The notes under the pieces were generated by a model. It did no database searches and was not told where the DNA came from. It saw only the letters and a list, made by a program, of their open reading frames with translations. Positions 40,776 through 51,111 of a DNA stretch of 64,000 bases are shown here, one piece after another. The stretch spans positions 186,001 to 250,000 of the forward strand of contig NZ_DS999311.1 of the NCBI RefSeq assembly GCF_000156715.1, given 5' to 3'. A program made the position numbers and the translations under genes. This DNA is from Francisella philomiragia subsp. philomiragia ATCC 25015. Its GTDB lineage: Bacteria > Pseudomonadota > Gammaproteobacteria > Francisellales > Francisellaceae. The stretch's first letter is position 1. Every line of letters begins with the position of its first letter.

Positions 40776-41339
40776 ATGATCAAACTATTACGATACTATC
40801 AACAACAAGATCCTGCTGCTCCAAGCATTCTTGAAACGATATTTGCTTACCCTGGATTACATGCAATATTACTTCACAGACCCGCAAATCTACTATGGCG
40901 TTGTAAATTAAAATTTTTAGGTAGACTCTTATCTCATATATCTAGATTCCTGACAGGAATCGAAATACATCCTGGGGCAACTATCGGCTCATATTGTTTC
41001 ATTGATCATGGTATGGGCATTGTAATTGGTGAAACAGCAATAGTTGGAAATTATGTATCACTATACCATGGTGTAACTCTTGGTTCATCTGGAAATCCAA
41101 AGTTGAGATACACAAAACGTCATCCAACAGTTGAAGATGAAGTAATAATTGGAGCCGGTGCTAAAATCTTAGGTAATATAACTATTGGCAAACACTGCAG
41201 AATATCACCAAATAGTGTAATAACAGAAAGCATGGAAGCATATACTACTGCATTACCTATACAAACAAAGATAGTTCACCAATCAACTCAAAAAAAATTA
41301 ATTCAGCCATGTGAAATAAATAGAACAAACATCTCTTAA
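40776..41339 (+). CDS. cysE: Serine O-acetyltransferase (short form)
   Basis: CysE acetylates serine with acetyl-CoA as the first step to cysteine. The 187 residues hold the left-handed beta-helix of hexapeptide repeats, with the signature GIEIHPGATIGSYCFIDHGM at about residue 62 and the catalytic His in DHGMG. The long N-terminal helical domain of E. coli CysE (273 residues) is missing, as in other short bacterial SATs. The C-terminus ends in Ile-Ser, not the terminal Ile that normally docks into CysK. Confidence 0.93.
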   Translation: MIKLLRYYQQQDPAAPSILETIFAYPGLHAILLHRPANLLWRCKLKFLGRLLSHISRFLTGIEIHPGATIGSYCFIDHGMGIVIGETAIVGNYVSLYHGVTLGSSGNPKLRYTKRHPTVEDEVIIGAGAKILGNITIGKHCRISPNSVITESMEAYTTALPIQTKIVHQSTQKKLIQPCEINRTNIS

Positions 41340-41346
41340 TGACATA

Positions 41347-41371
41347 AAAAAGCCACTTAAGGTGGCTTTTT
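41347..41371. terminator. Bidirectional Rho-independent terminator
   Basis: AAAAAGCCAC and GTGGCTTTTT form a 10-bp perfect stem with a 5-base loop (TTAAG). Because the stem ends in A-run and T-run, it can stop both cysE (plus strand) and the gltX-tRNA-Glu unit (minus strand). Confidence 0.9.
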
Positions 41372-41375
41372 AATT

Positions 41376-41451
<76 letters not shown>

Positions 41452-41544
41452 TTAAGACTTTTAATCACTGTCTTCAGCGATATGATGTGTATTATAATGA
41501 CTTTTATGGCTTAGTCAAGCCCTTTTGTTAATATTTTTGTTTTT

Positions 41545-42954
41545 TTATGAATTACATAGTTCTTTTATTGCTCTTTGTAATCTAGATAGTACTTTTTCTT
41601 TCCCCAAAAGCTTCAAAGTAATACCAATATCAGGAGATTGCCCTGAACCTGTGATAGCTATACGCAAGGGCATACCTACTTTACCCATACCAACTTCACA
41701 CTGCTCTGCTGTTGATGCGACTACGTTGTGCAAAGTATCTGGATCTTGCCATTGCTGAGTTTCTAGAGCTTCAAAATTTCCTAAAAGCTTAATAAATATC
41801 TCGCCTGTTGTCGTTTTAACATGCTTTTTGACTGCTTTTTCATCATAGACGATATCATCACTATAAAAGTAGCTCGATTTCTCCGTAAGCTCTACTAGTG
41901 TATCAACTTTTTCTGCCATCACAGCTACAAGGTCTTGAAGATCAGGACCATTAGCAATATCCAAACGAGATTTTGCAAAATGATATTCAACTTCTGTCCT
42001 AATATCCTCAAATTTAGATTCTTTGATGTAGTGTTTGTTCAACCACTTAAGCTTATCAAAGTCAAAACGTGAAGGCGAAGCATTGATATGCTCTAAATTA
42101 AAAGATTTTATCATCTCATCTATAGAGAAAATCTCTTGATCTCCATGCGACCACCCAAGTCTAACCAAATAGTTAAGTATAGCCTGAGGTAAATAACCAT
42201 CTTCACGATACTGCATAACATTGACCGCACCATGTCGTTTAGACAACTTTGCCCCATCTGGACCAAGAATCATTGGAACATGTGCAAATACCGGAATATG
42301 AGCATTTAAGGCTTTATAAATATTGATTTGTTTAGGAGTATTATTAACATGATCATCACCACGAATAATATGCGTGATAGCCATATCAATATCATCAACA
42401 ACCACACAAAAATTATATGTCGGCGAGCCATCTGTTCTTTGGATAATCATGTCATCAAGCTCATGATTTGAAATTGAAATCCTACCTTTTACAGCATCAT
42501 TCCAGCTGACAAGACCATCTTGCGGATTTTTAAAACGTACTACAAAACTATCTCCTTCTTGAGGAATATAGCTTGCATCACGGCATTTACCATCATAGCC
42601 AGTTTTAAGATTATTTGCCTGCTGATGCTCTCTTAACTCATCTAATCTTTCCTTAGAACAGTTACAATAATATGCCTTACCCTCTGCTATTAATTGCTTA
42701 ATAACTTCATGATATCTATCAAATCTTTTCGTTTGATAATAGATCTCTTCATCATTTTTTAGACCAAGCCAGCTCATACCATCTAAAATAGCATCTACAG
42801 CAGCTTGAGTAGATCTCTCAAGATCTGTGTCTTCGATTCTTAATAAAAACTTACCGTTATTGTGTCTAGCATAAAGCCAACTAAAAAGTGCTGTACGTAC
42901 CCCACCAACATGTAAAAAGCCTGTTGGACTTGGTGCAAATCTTGTTGTAATCAT
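41545..42954 (-). CDS. gltX: Glutamyl-tRNA synthetase
   Basis: GltX charges tRNA-Glu with glutamate. The 469 residues start [20 protein letters not shown], with the HIGH-class motif as FLHVG, and carry the KMSKS-class loop as KLSKRHGAV at about residue 240. A zinc-type [11 protein letters not shown] segment near residue 98 is followed by a cysteine-containing CRDASY. The C-terminal anticodon-binding domain is complete. It is the last protein gene before the tRNA-Glu gene, so synthetase and substrate are likely transcribed together. Confidence 0.97.
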   Translation of the reverse strand: MITTRFAPSPTGFLHVGGVRTALFSWLYARHNNGKFLLRIEDTDLERSTQAAVDAILDGMSWLGLKNDEEIYYQTKRFDRYHEVIKQLIAEGKAYYCNCSKERLDELREHQQANNLKTGYDGKCRDASYIPQEGDSFVVRFKNPQDGLVSWNDAVKGRISISNHELDDMIIQRTDGSPTYNFCVVVDDIDMAITHIIRGDDHVNNTPKQINIYKALNAHIPVFAHVPMILGPDGAKLSKRHGAVNVMQYREDGYLPQAILNYLVRLGWSHGDQEIFSIDEMIKSFNLEHINASPSRFDFDKLKWLNKHYIKESKFEDIRTEVEYHFAKSRLDIANGPDLQDLVAVMAEKVDTLVELTEKSSYFYSDDIVYDEKAVKKHVKTTTGEIFIKLLGNFEALETQQWQDPDTLHNVVASTAEQCEVGMGKVGMPLRIAITGSGQSPDIGITLKLLGKEKVLSRLQRAIKELCNS

Positions 42955-42971
42955 AACAAAATACCTTGAAT

Positions 42972-43014
42972 ATAAAATTGCTTAAAGATTAAACTAGAAA
43001 CGGGCTTCTTGCAA
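42972..43014 (-). promoter_or_regulatory. Candidate gltX promoter within a duplicated 30-bp motif
   Basis: Bases 42972-43001 match 52566-52595 at 27 of 30 positions and in the same orientation relative to a downstream minus-strand gene. On the minus strand a -35-like TTGCAA (43009-43014) lies 15 bp before TTTAAT or 17 bp before TAATCT. The same spacing is found at the second copy. Confidence 0.45.
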
Positions 43015-43085
43015 GGGTTAAAGCAAACGATTAATAAGTGTTAGCATATCTAATCAAGATGCTATTTCTTGAAAAGAATTACTCA

Positions 43086-44483
43086 CTACAAGATACCACC
43101 TTTTGTCATTTTGTATGGATCAACTACTTTATTAAACTCTTCTTCAGATAAAAAACCAAGAGCATTATTTGCCTCAGCTAACGATAAGTTGTTACTATCT
43201 GCATAATGCGCCATTTTAGAAGCTTTATCATAGCCTATCACCGGACTAAGAGCTGTAACAAGCATCAATGAATTTTTGAGATAAAAATCTATTTTGTCAT
43301 GATTTGGCGTCATTCCTTCCAAAAGATATTTTGTAAAGTTTACACAACTGTCTGAAATAATCTTAATCGATTGAATAATATTAAAAATAATCAAGGGCTT
43401 ATAGACATTCATTTCAAGGTATCCTGCAGAACCACCGATACCAACAGAAACATCATAACCCATTACTTGAGCAGCAACCATTGCCATAGCTTCACATTGT
43501 GTAGGATTAACCTTTCCTGGCATAATTGATGATCCAGGCTCATTCTCAGGGATTAACAACTCATGAAACCCTGCTCTAGGACCACAGCTTAATAGGCGAA
43601 TATCATTAGCAATTTTAAATAATGAATTTGCTAAAGTTTTGAGTTGCCCCATAATCGCAACTAATGCATCATGCGAACCTTGCACCTCGAATTTATTTGT
43701 AGCTGTAACAAATGGTAACCCAGTAATAGAAGCAATATGTTTCGCTACAATTTCAGCAAAACTATCAGGCGCATTTAAGCCAGTACCAACAGCTGTTCCT
43801 CCCAGAGCTATCTCATATACACCTTTTAAAGATTCTTTGATTCTTTGAATATTTTTCTCAAGTAAAGCTGCATAGCCTAAAAATTCTTGTCCGAGAGTTA
43901 GCGGCACAGCATCTTGCATATGAGTTCTGCCAATCTTAGCGATAGCTTGCCAGTCGTTGCTCTTTGTTTTTAGATCCTCAAACATGTATTCGAGAGCTGG
44001 TAATAATTGTTTATTTATCTCAAAAACAGTAGCAATATACATCGCACTTGGAAAGGCATCATTTGATGATTGTGACATGTTGACATCGTCATTTGGATGA
44101 ATAGGAGATTTACTACCCTTTTTGCCACCTAGTAGCTCAATCGCTCTGTTTGAAATAACCTCATTGACATTCATATTTGACTGCGTACCACTGCCGGTCA
44201 TCCAAACATGTAGTGGAAAGTGATTATCAAGCTGGCCGGAAATTATCTCATCAGAAACTGTAACAATGATATCTCGCTTATTTGTAGGCAAAATACCTAG
44301 CTCATTATTGGTAATTGCCGCTGCTTTTTTGATAATGGCTAAAGCCTTAATAACTTCAATAGGCATCAAATCCTTACCTATAGAAAAATGCTCTATAGAT
44401 CGCTGAGTTTGAGCACCCCAATAATATCTGTCATCAACTTTGACTTCCCCCATACTATCAGTTTCTATTCTATACAAAGCCAT
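43086..44483 (-). CDS. fumC: Fumarate hydratase class II
   Basis: FumC interconverts fumarate and malate in the TCA cycle without an iron-sulfur cluster. The lyase-superfamily signature [15 protein letters not shown] is present, along with the N-terminal THMQDA-type blocks ([16 protein letters not shown]). The true start is [14 protein letters not shown] at 44483, giving 465 residues, the normal length; the in-frame extension of 24 residues lacks a ribosome site. It also connects to arginine metabolism, since ArgH releases fumarate. Confidence 0.96.
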   Translation of the reverse strand: MALYRIETDSMGEVKVDDRYYWGAQTQRSIEHFSIGKDLMPIEVIKALAIIKKAAAITNNELGILPTNKRDIIVTVSDEIISGQLDNHFPLHVWMTGSGTQSNMNVNEVISNRAIELLGGKKGSKSPIHPNDDVNMSQSSNDAFPSAMYIATVFEINKQLLPALEYMFEDLKTKSNDWQAIAKIGRTHMQDAVPLTLGQEFLGYAALLEKNIQRIKESLKGVYEIALGGTAVGTGLNAPDSFAEIVAKHIASITGLPFVTATNKFEVQGSHDALVAIMGQLKTLANSLFKIANDIRLLSCGPRAGFHELLIPENEPGSSIMPGKVNPTQCEAMAMVAAQVMGYDVSVGIGGSAGYLEMNVYKPLIIFNIIQSIKIISDSCVNFTKYLLEGMTPNHDKIDFYLKNSLMLVTALSPVIGYDKASKMAHYADSNNLSLAEANNALGFLSEEEFNKVVDPYKMTKGGIL

Positions 44484-44631
44484 AACCCACAATGAATATC
44501 TTGATAAATCTAAGATAACATCAATAACACTAAAAACAAACTTAACAAATAGCATAAATAGATCACTATTGAATTTAGTAACTAAAGAATATTAAATATT
44601 ACTTATAAGCTAACTATGGATATCAGTTACC

Positions 44632-45324
44632 ATGGAATTATTTGAGTTTTTGATTGATCCTAACTACAAGTTATTATTAGTTATCCCTGTAGCAATACTC
44701 TATTATGCACTTAATTTTTTATTTGGCGAAACTGAGAAAGTAAATGTCTTTAGTCATCATAAGATAAAAGATATGGCTGAAATAATAGAGAAAATAAATT
44801 CTACTACAGACCCTATCGCTAGAGCAGCTTTGTATTTACAATTCAAGATAGATCATAAAAACTTTCTCAAACGAGAATTTGCGATAGTTCCACCGAGATT
44901 TAGAGATATTTATTTACTAAATAAACTTACTGAGTATCTTTCTTTTCAAGAGATAAAAAAGTTAAACAAACTAAAAGCCATTATTTTTGATAATAAAAAC
45001 AATACTTTTTATATTACTTCAAGTTCAAAAATCCTAAGGAAAGTAATTACTAGTTTTATTACATTTATACTTTTAACACTGCTAGCATTTTTAGTGTTAA
45101 TAGTCTTTGATAAAATCATCTATCTAAACTTTGAAATAAAAGGCAGTATAAAAATAATGAGATATTTCTATGAAACTATGATCTCAATATTTATGTTACT
45201 GATGTATATAAAAACTTTAAGATCAATTTCACTAATAATATTTCTAAAAAAAGATTTCCCAAAAATAACAGCGAAGTTACCAGAAAATTTTAATTGGAAA
45301 TGTCCAATCAAAAATAATTCTTAA
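44632..45324 (+). CDS. Uncharacterised membrane protein
   Basis: I do not recognise this 230-residue protein. It has an N-terminal membrane helix at about residues 14-31 (LLLVIPVAILYYALNFLF) and a cytoplasmic, charged region at 32-135. Two further helices are at about 139-160 and 180-205. The soluble part contains IARAALYLQFKIDHKNF and is lysine-rich. It is divergent from fumC and its 3' end overlaps the racemase gene by 4 bases. No motif suggests a function. Confidence 0.7.
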   Translation: MELFEFLIDPNYKLLLVIPVAILYYALNFLFGETEKVNVFSHHKIKDMAEIIEKINSTTDPIARAALYLQFKIDHKNFLKREFAIVPPRFRDIYLLNKLTEYLSFQEIKKLNKLKAIIFDNKNNTFYITSSSKILRKVITSFITFILLTLLAFLVLIVFDKIIYLNFEIKGSIKIMRYFYETMISIFMLLMYIKTLRSISLIIFLKKDFPKITAKLPENFNWKCPIKNNS

Positions 45325-46604
45325 TCAGCTGTAGTATTAATCTTTTTGTTAAGACTACCAACCACCAGAACCTCCTCTGTAGTTCCCATATTATTTTGTT
45401 GTGCAAACTGTTGCCAAGAAATATAGTTATCTCCGTACTTACCTACTAATAATGCTTGGTCGCCTACTTTAACCCTCTTATCTTTCGGTTCATCTGTAAT
45501 ATCCACAACAAGCATATTCATAGATGTTTTACCAATAACAGGATATTTGACACCATCGATAATAACTTGCATTTTACTTTTATAAGCTCTTTGAGGGAAA
45601 CCATAGTTATAGCCAGTTCTTAATGTTGCCGTTGTTGATTTTCTATCCGAACGAGTATATTGCTCAGCATCATAGTTAATTGGTGAATGTGGTGGAATGT
45701 CTCTCTCAATAATCGCAACTTCTGATCTAAATGATTTCATCACTGGTCGAAGCTCATGTTTAGGATCTTGCAAATCATCAAGATCTTCACCATAAATAAG
45801 AGAACCAGCTCTAACCATATCTCTTCTTGCCCAAGGATATTTTGCAGCTGCACCTGAGTTAGCAACATGCTGTATAGTTCCTTCTGGTAAATCTAGTTGA
45901 GAGACTATCTCATCAAACTTTGCTAATTGCTGTTTTGTTGCAGGCTCTGCCACACTCTCACTCTCATAATCTTTAGCAAAATGTGTCATAACTCCCACTA
46001 CTTTAATGTTTGGTAATTTCATAGCTTTTTTTATATCTTCAACCTTCCTAAAAGCCATTCTTCCCATCGCAGTCTCTATATTTATAGAAACTTTTATTAT
46101 CACTTTCTTACCAAGAATTTCACTCATCTGCTGAGCTGTGTCAGAAATAATCTTTGCTTGCTCATAAGAGCCTATGATCTCTTCGATATCCCACCCATTA
46201 TTAATGGCCTGAATTAGTTCAGATTTAGTAACAGGAGCAATTCTTAGAGCTGTAATATCTCTTCCACTTTGCTGAATTTTGGGAGAGATAATCGCAAACT
46301 CTTTATTGTCAACTGCAGCAATACAATCAACAGCAGACGAGCTGACTGTAGCATCAATCAAATTATCTAATCCATGTCCATAAGCATCCGACTTCATTAC
46401 TGCACATAATTTAACATCATCTCCAATAATGCTCTTCACCACTTTTAGATTATGCTTATATGCTGAAACATCAATTTCAACAAAATTAGGGTTTACGCTA
46501 ACAATCTTTTGCGAACTATCTCTCATCTGCTCTATATTCTCTGCATTTGCAAACGATAATCCCGCAAAAACACCAAGCATCGTTACTAAAATCTTTTTTC
46601 TCAT
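45321..46604 (-). CDS. Secreted alanine/broad-spectrum amino acid racemase
   Basis: This is an alanine-racemase-fold PLP enzyme with a cleavable signal peptide (MRKKILVTMLGVFAGLSFANA, cut after A21). The PLP lysine is K71 in CAVMKSDAYGHG, and the C-terminal domain contains SMNMLVVDIT, where the second catalytic Tyr region lies. Signal-bearing members of this family are the periplasmic broad-spectrum racemases (Bsr) that make non-canonical D-amino acids. The length, 427, also fits Bsr better than the roughly 360-residue cytosolic Alr. The substrate cannot be proven by sequence. Confidence 0.85.
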   Translation of the reverse strand: MRKKILVTMLGVFAGLSFANAENIEQMRDSSQKIVSVNPNFVEIDVSAYKHNLKVVKSIIGDDVKLCAVMKSDAYGHGLDNLIDATVSSSAVDCIAAVDNKEFAIISPKIQQSGRDITALRIAPVTKSELIQAINNGWDIEEIIGSYEQAKIISDTAQQMSEILGKKVIIKVSINIETAMGRMAFRKVEDIKKAMKLPNIKVVGVMTHFAKDYESESVAEPATKQQLAKFDEIVSQLDLPEGTIQHVANSGAAAKYPWARRDMVRAGSLIYGEDLDDLQDPKHELRPVMKSFRSEVAIIERDIPPHSPINYDAEQYTRSDRKSTTATLRTGYNYGFPQRAYKSKMQVIIDGVKYPVIGKTSMNMLVVDITDEPKDKRVKVGDQALLVGKYGDNYISWQQFAQQNNMGTTEEVLVVGSLNKKINTTAD

Positions 46605-46681
46605 TTATATATCCTTAAAAATTAATCCTTACAAAACAATATGATTACAAAAAAATATAAATATCTCTAGATTAAAAAACA

Positions 46682-46710
46682 TTGTTGTATATTTTTGAAT
46701 CAAATATACT
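46682..46710 (+). promoter_or_regulatory. Candidate promoter of nfsB
   Basis: The -35 element TTGTTG (46682-46687) and the -10 element TATACT (46705-46710) are 17 bp apart, 35 bases ahead of the start codon. Confidence 0.45.
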
Positions 46711-46745
46711 GAGTTAATCTTTTGATAAAATTTTACTTTTTAATT

Positions 46746-47399
46746 ATGAATATCGTCGAATATGCCAAAACTCGCTACACTACAAAAGCTTATGATCCAA
46801 CAAAAAAGTTAACCTCTGAACAAATCCAACAAATAAAAGACTTGCTAAGATTCACACCATCAAGTGTAAACTCACAGCCATGGCATTTTATCCTAGCAAC
46901 ATCTGATGAGGCAAAAACCAAAATTTCAAAAGCTGCTGAAAATATACACCCAAAAAATGTAACAAATATTAAAGATTGTGCTTTGGCCATAGTATTTTGC
47001 CTAAAAACTGATATCGATGATAAATATCTACAGCTACTTCTTGATCAAGAGCGTAAAGATGGTAGATTCCCTACTTCAGATTTTGAAAATATGCAAAGAG
47101 ATGTACGCAAAAAATTTGCTCTAGCATACAAAGACAAACCACAAGAATTACAAATTTGGACAGAAAAGCAGCTTTATATTGCCCTTGGTAATATTCTATT
47201 AGGATTATCAGCACTGAAGATAAATGCTACACCAATGGAAGGCATCGAAGCTCATATAATAGATGAAGAATTTAATCTAAGAGAAAAAGGTTATAAAACA
47301 TCCGTGGTTGTAACTGTTGGTTATGCTTCAGAAGAAGATTTTAATGCTAAATTACCAAAATCTAGACTACCTGAAGATAAAATATTTACAGAAATTTAA
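46746..47399 (+). CDS. nfsB: Oxygen-insensitive NAD(P)H nitroreductase / dihydropteridine reductase family
   Basis: This is an FMN flavoprotein of the NfsB family. I take the ATG at 46746 (MNIVEYAKTRYTTKAYDPTK), giving 217 residues, the same length as E. coli NfsB. FMN-binding motifs are RYTTKAYD and PSSVNSQPWHF near residue 40. Family members reduce nitroaromatics and quinones with two electrons. The gene is followed by lldD on the same strand with 58 bases between. Confidence 0.92.
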   Translation: MNIVEYAKTRYTTKAYDPTKKLTSEQIQQIKDLLRFTPSSVNSQPWHFILATSDEAKTKISKAAENIHPKNVTNIKDCALAIVFCLKTDIDDKYLQLLLDQERKDGRFPTSDFENMQRDVRKKFALAYKDKPQELQIWTEKQLYIALGNILLGLSALKINATPMEGIEAHIIDEEFNLREKGYKTSVVVTVGYASEEDFNAKLPKSRLPEDKIFTEI

Positions 47400-47457
47400 C
47401 TTATTACATCACCACTACAGTTTTGATAAAAAAATCATTATGGTTGAGAAAGCTTTT

Positions 47458-48606
47458 ATGAAAAAAAATCTACTAAAAATCATATCTCTCGATGATATGC
47501 GTAAAATTTATCATCGCAGAGTTCCTAAAATGTTTGTTGATTACTGTGAATCAGGCTCATGGCAACAAAATACTCTAGAGCATAATCAAAAAGATTTTGA
47601 TAAATACTTTTTTAGGCAAAAAGTGCTAACTGATATCCAACATCGATCGTTAAAAACCAAAATTCTTGGACAAGAATACAGTATGCCTTTAGCATTTGCT
47701 CCAGTTGGTCTACTTGGAATGCAGCATGCAGATGGCGAGATTCATGCTGCCAAAGCAGCCGAAGAATTTGGTATTCCTTTTACACTATCGACAATGTCTA
47801 TCTGCTCTACAGAAGAAGTAGCTAAGCATACAACCAAACCATTTTGGTTTCAGTTGTATATGATGAAAGATAGAAAGTTTATGGCAAATCTTATAGCAAG
47901 CGCGAAGCATGCTGATTGTAGTGCCCTAGTACTAACTGCTGACCTACAAATGCTAGGTAACCGCCATGCCGATATAAAAAATGGCTTAACAGTACCTCCA
48001 AAACCTACTCTTAAAAATCTAATTAACCTAAGTACTAAAACATACTGGTGCTTGAATATGTTAAAAACCAAAAATAGAACCTTTGGTAATATTGCAAATC
48101 ACGCTGAAAATAAAGGTGGCTTCGCATCTCTTGGTAAATGGACAAATGAACAATTTGATTTAAGCCTAAATTGGCATGATGTCGAGTGGGTACAAAAGCA
48201 ATGGAATGGTCCAATGATTATCAAAGGGATTATGGATACACAAGATGCTATTATGGCGCAAAATACTGGTGCTGATGCAATAGTAGTCTCAAATCATGGC
48301 GGTCGCCAGTTAGATGGAGCGCCGTCTAGCATATCTATGCTTGAAGAGATAGTTGATGCAGTAGATCCAAAACTTGAAGTTCTAATTGATAGTGGTATTC
48401 GTAGCGGTCAAGATTTACTCAAAGCAAAAGCTCTCGGAGCTAAAGCTGGACTAATTGGTAGACCAATGGTTTACGGTCTTGGTGCTTATGGCGAACAAGG
48501 TGCTTACAGAGTACTTGAAATTTTCCATCAAGAAATGGATAAAACTATGGCATTTTGTGGTTTCACAGATATCAATAATGTAGATAAATCTATACTAGTA
48601 AAATAA
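47458..48606 (+). CDS. lldD: L-lactate dehydrogenase (FMN, quinone-linked)
   Basis: LldD oxidises L-lactate to pyruvate and passes electrons to the respiratory quinone pool. The alpha-hydroxy-acid oxidase signature is SNHGGRQLDG with the catalytic His at about residue 283, preceded by VIKGI-type sequence (MIIKGIMDTQDA). The N-terminal FRQKVLTDI segment is typical. I chose the ATG at 47458 after GAGAAAG, giving 382 residues; an ATG at 47440 is possible. The longer frame overlaps nfsB. It converges on proA with only 2 bases between. Confidence 0.9.
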   Translation: MKKNLLKIISLDDMRKIYHRRVPKMFVDYCESGSWQQNTLEHNQKDFDKYFFRQKVLTDIQHRSLKTKILGQEYSMPLAFAPVGLLGMQHADGEIHAAKAAEEFGIPFTLSTMSICSTEEVAKHTTKPFWFQLYMMKDRKFMANLIASAKHADCSALVLTADLQMLGNRHADIKNGLTVPPKPTLKNLINLSTKTYWCLNMLKTKNRTFGNIANHAENKGGFASLGKWTNEQFDLSLNWHDVEWVQKQWNGPMIIKGIMDTQDAIMAQNTGADAIVVSNHGGRQLDGAPSSISMLEEIVDAVDPKLEVLIDSGIRSGQDLLKAKALGAKAGLIGRPMVYGLGAYGEQGAYRVLEIFHQEMDKTMAFCGFTDINNVDKSILVK

Positions 48607-48608
48607 GA

Positions 48609-49859
48609 CTATCCCCTAACCTGCCCATTTCCTCTAATAATATATTTTAGAGTTGTAAGCTCATTGATACCCATTGGTCCTCTAGCATGAAGCTTCTGCG
48701 TACTAATACCAATCTCACCGCCAAAACCAAATTCAGAACCATCTGTAAATCTAGTTGAAGCATTAGCATATACAGCTGCGGCATCTACTTCATTTAAGAA
48801 AATCTCTGTATTTGTATAACTTTCAGTGACTATACACTCTGAATGCATACTACCATGGGTATTAATATGCTCTATAGCTTCATTAATATTTGTCACTGTT
48901 TTAATAGAAAGTACTAGATCTAAATATTCTGTATCCCAATCCTCAGGGGTCACTAGTATAGCATTTCCTAGATATTTTAGACTCTCATTATCGGCTCTTA
49001 GTTCAACGTTGTATTTAGCGAGCTCTATTTCTAACTTAGGTAAAAATTTCTCCGCTATATTTTGATGAACCAAAAGACTCTCTAAAGCATTACAAACTCC
49101 AGGACGCTGGGTTTTTGCATTTATAACTATCTTTATAGCTTTATCTAAATCTGCAAACTCATCAATATAAGTGTGACAAATACCAGCCCCTGTTTCTATC
49201 ATTGGAATAGTAGCCTGCTGTTGGATAGCTTTTTTAAGACTTTTGCCACCTCTTGGAATTATCACATCAATATATTTATCTAATGTTACTAATTCTGTTA
49301 CACGCTCTCTGGCGATATCCTCGACTAACTGTACTATATTTTTTGATAACCCATGCCTTTCACATACCTCTTGGAAAATATTTTTCAAAGCAATATTTGT
49401 ATGTAAAGCATCGGAACCTCCTCTAAGGATAATAGCATTACCTGATTTTAATGCTAATGCTCCAGCATCTATAGTTACATTTGGGCGTGATTCAAAAATC
49501 ATCGCAATTACACCTAATGGCACTCTAACTTGAGAGATTGTCATTCCTCTAGGGTGCTTAAAGCCTTTCTCAACCTTGCCTATAGGATCTGCAAAGTCAG
49601 CAATTTGTCTAACCCCTTGAGCCATAGATTCTATTCGTGCTGAGGTTAGTGTTAATCTATCAATGAATGCTTTTGATAAATTATTTTTTTTAGCATTATC
49701 TAGATCTTTTTGATTCTGTTGCAAAATATACTCAGCATTGTCTAACAATGATTTTTCTAACTGTTGTAACACATTATTCTTAAGCTCTGTATTTACTTTA
49801 GCTAACTCTTTGGCAGCTTGTTTAGCATTTTTACCCATTTCTACGATAGACAAGCTCAT
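48609..49859 (-). CDS. proA: Gamma-glutamyl phosphate reductase
   Basis: ProA reduces glutamyl 5-phosphate to the semialdehyde, the second proline step. It is an aldehyde-dehydrogenase fold protein with the catalytic Cys in the QRPGVCNALESLLVH block (about residue 260) and the GGSDALHTN loop. The 416 residues and the C-terminal RGPMGINELTTLKYI are normal. It starts immediately after the proB stop, so the pair is one operon. Confidence 0.97.
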   Translation of the reverse strand: MSLSIVEMGKNAKQAAKELAKVNTELKNNVLQQLEKSLLDNAEYILQQNQKDLDNAKKNNLSKAFIDRLTLTSARIESMAQGVRQIADFADPIGKVEKGFKHPRGMTISQVRVPLGVIAMIFESRPNVTIDAGALALKSGNAIILRGGSDALHTNIALKNIFQEVCERHGLSKNIVQLVEDIARERVTELVTLDKYIDVIIPRGGKSLKKAIQQQATIPMIETGAGICHTYIDEFADLDKAIKIVINAKTQRPGVCNALESLLVHQNIAEKFLPKLEIELAKYNVELRADNESLKYLGNAILVTPEDWDTEYLDLVLSIKTVTNINEAIEHINTHGSMHSECIVTESYTNTEIFLNEVDAAAVYANASTRFTDGSEFGFGGEIGISTQKLHARGPMGINELTTLKYIIRGNGQVRG

Positions 49860-50990
49860 CTAACACTCCTTTAAAAACATATTATCAACATGGACAACTT
49901 CATTATAATCACAATGCCCTAAAATATTAGCAATATCATAACTTTTATGTCCTTTGATTTTTGCTAAATCCTGTGATGAATAATTAACCAATCCAGTAGC
50001 TATTTCTTGAGTATCTTCACTACAAACAACAACCGTAGCGCCCTTTTGAAAATCTCCATTAATTGAAATAATTCCACATGGTAAAAGGCTCTTGTTTTGT
50101 TTTAGCGCCGTAACAGCTCCTTTATCGATTATAATTTCTCCACGTTTGTGACTACTGTATGTTATCCAATGCTTTTTAGCTGTAATTTCTTTTTTGTTAT
50201 TTTTTGCAAATAATGTCCCGATATCATCTCCCAATATTATCTCCAAAAGAATTTTAGGATCTTCTCCACTAGCAATAACCATATTAATACCACCAGCCAC
50301 AGCAATCTCAGCCGCCTTAATCTTAGTAGCCATGCCTCCTGTCCCAAATTTAGAACCCACGTCACCAGCCATAGCTCGAATATCATCTGAAATTTCTGGG
50401 ATAATATTTAAAAGTTTTGCTGAACTATCTATACGTGGATTTGCTGTATACAGACCATCAATATCCGAGAGAATAATCAACAAGTCAGCATCTATTAAAT
50501 TTGCAACTAATGCCGATAATGTATCATTATCACCAACCTTAATCTCATCAACTACTACCGCATCATTTTCATTAACGATTGGGATAACTCCCTTTGCCAA
50601 TAAAGCTGAAAAAGCATTTCGCGCATTTAGGTATCTTTCTCTATTAGCAACATCATCTTTTGTCAGAAGCAACTGAGCAATATTCTTACCATATTCAGAG
50701 AAAAGCTTTTGATATAAATGAGTCAAAGCCACTTGCCCTACTGCAGCTACAGCTTGCTTCTCGGGTAGAGTTTTTGGCTTTTGTTGCAGCCCCAACTTAC
50801 CCATGCCTGCACCAACAGCTCCTGATGTTACAAGTATTACTTCATAGCCTTGATTATGAAGGTCCGATAACTGTCTAACTAGCTTTTCTATTCGATAAAT
50901 ATTTAGTAGACCTGTTTGATGAGTTAGAGTACTAGTCCCAACTTTTACAACTATCCTCTTAACCGCATTTAGTAGCTCTTTTCTTTGCAT
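49860..50990 (-). CDS. proB: Glutamate 5-kinase
   Basis: ProB phosphorylates glutamate and is feedback-inhibited by proline. The amino-acid kinase domain starts IVVKVGTSTLT and includes VTSGAVGAGM and IVNENDAVVVDEIKVGDNDTL. The C-terminal PUA domain is present (RGEIIIDKGA onward). I start at the ATG at 50990 (376 residues); the longer frame begins with TTG and adds 11 residues without better support. proA follows without a gap. Confidence 0.95.
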   Translation of the reverse strand: MQRKELLNAVKRIVVKVGTSTLTHQTGLLNIYRIEKLVRQLSDLHNQGYEVILVTSGAVGAGMGKLGLQQKPKTLPEKQAVAAVGQVALTHLYQKLFSEYGKNIAQLLLTKDDVANRERYLNARNAFSALLAKGVIPIVNENDAVVVDEIKVGDNDTLSALVANLIDADLLIILSDIDGLYTANPRIDSSAKLLNIIPEISDDIRAMAGDVGSKFGTGGMATKIKAAEIAVAGGINMVIASGEDPKILLEIILGDDIGTLFAKNNKKEITAKKHWITYSSHKRGEIIIDKGAVTALKQNKSLLPCGIISINGDFQKGATVVVCSEDTQEIATGLVNYSSQDLAKIKGHKSYDIANILGHCDYNEVVHVDNMFLKEC

Positions 50991-51111
50991 ATTTTTTGAT
51001 AATTCATTAGCAATTTGAAACAAGTTTATACTAGCTTATAAGTTTATTTAATCATTTAAATATGTATTTGAAAAAATTATGATTTAAAGTCTAAAAGAAT
51101 ACCTAGAATAT

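Noticed and set aside
47317-47457. Longer start for lldD that overlaps nfsB
   Set aside because: The extra residues are not found in other LldD proteins and duplicate the nfsB 3' end in another frame. The downstream ATG has a ribosome site.
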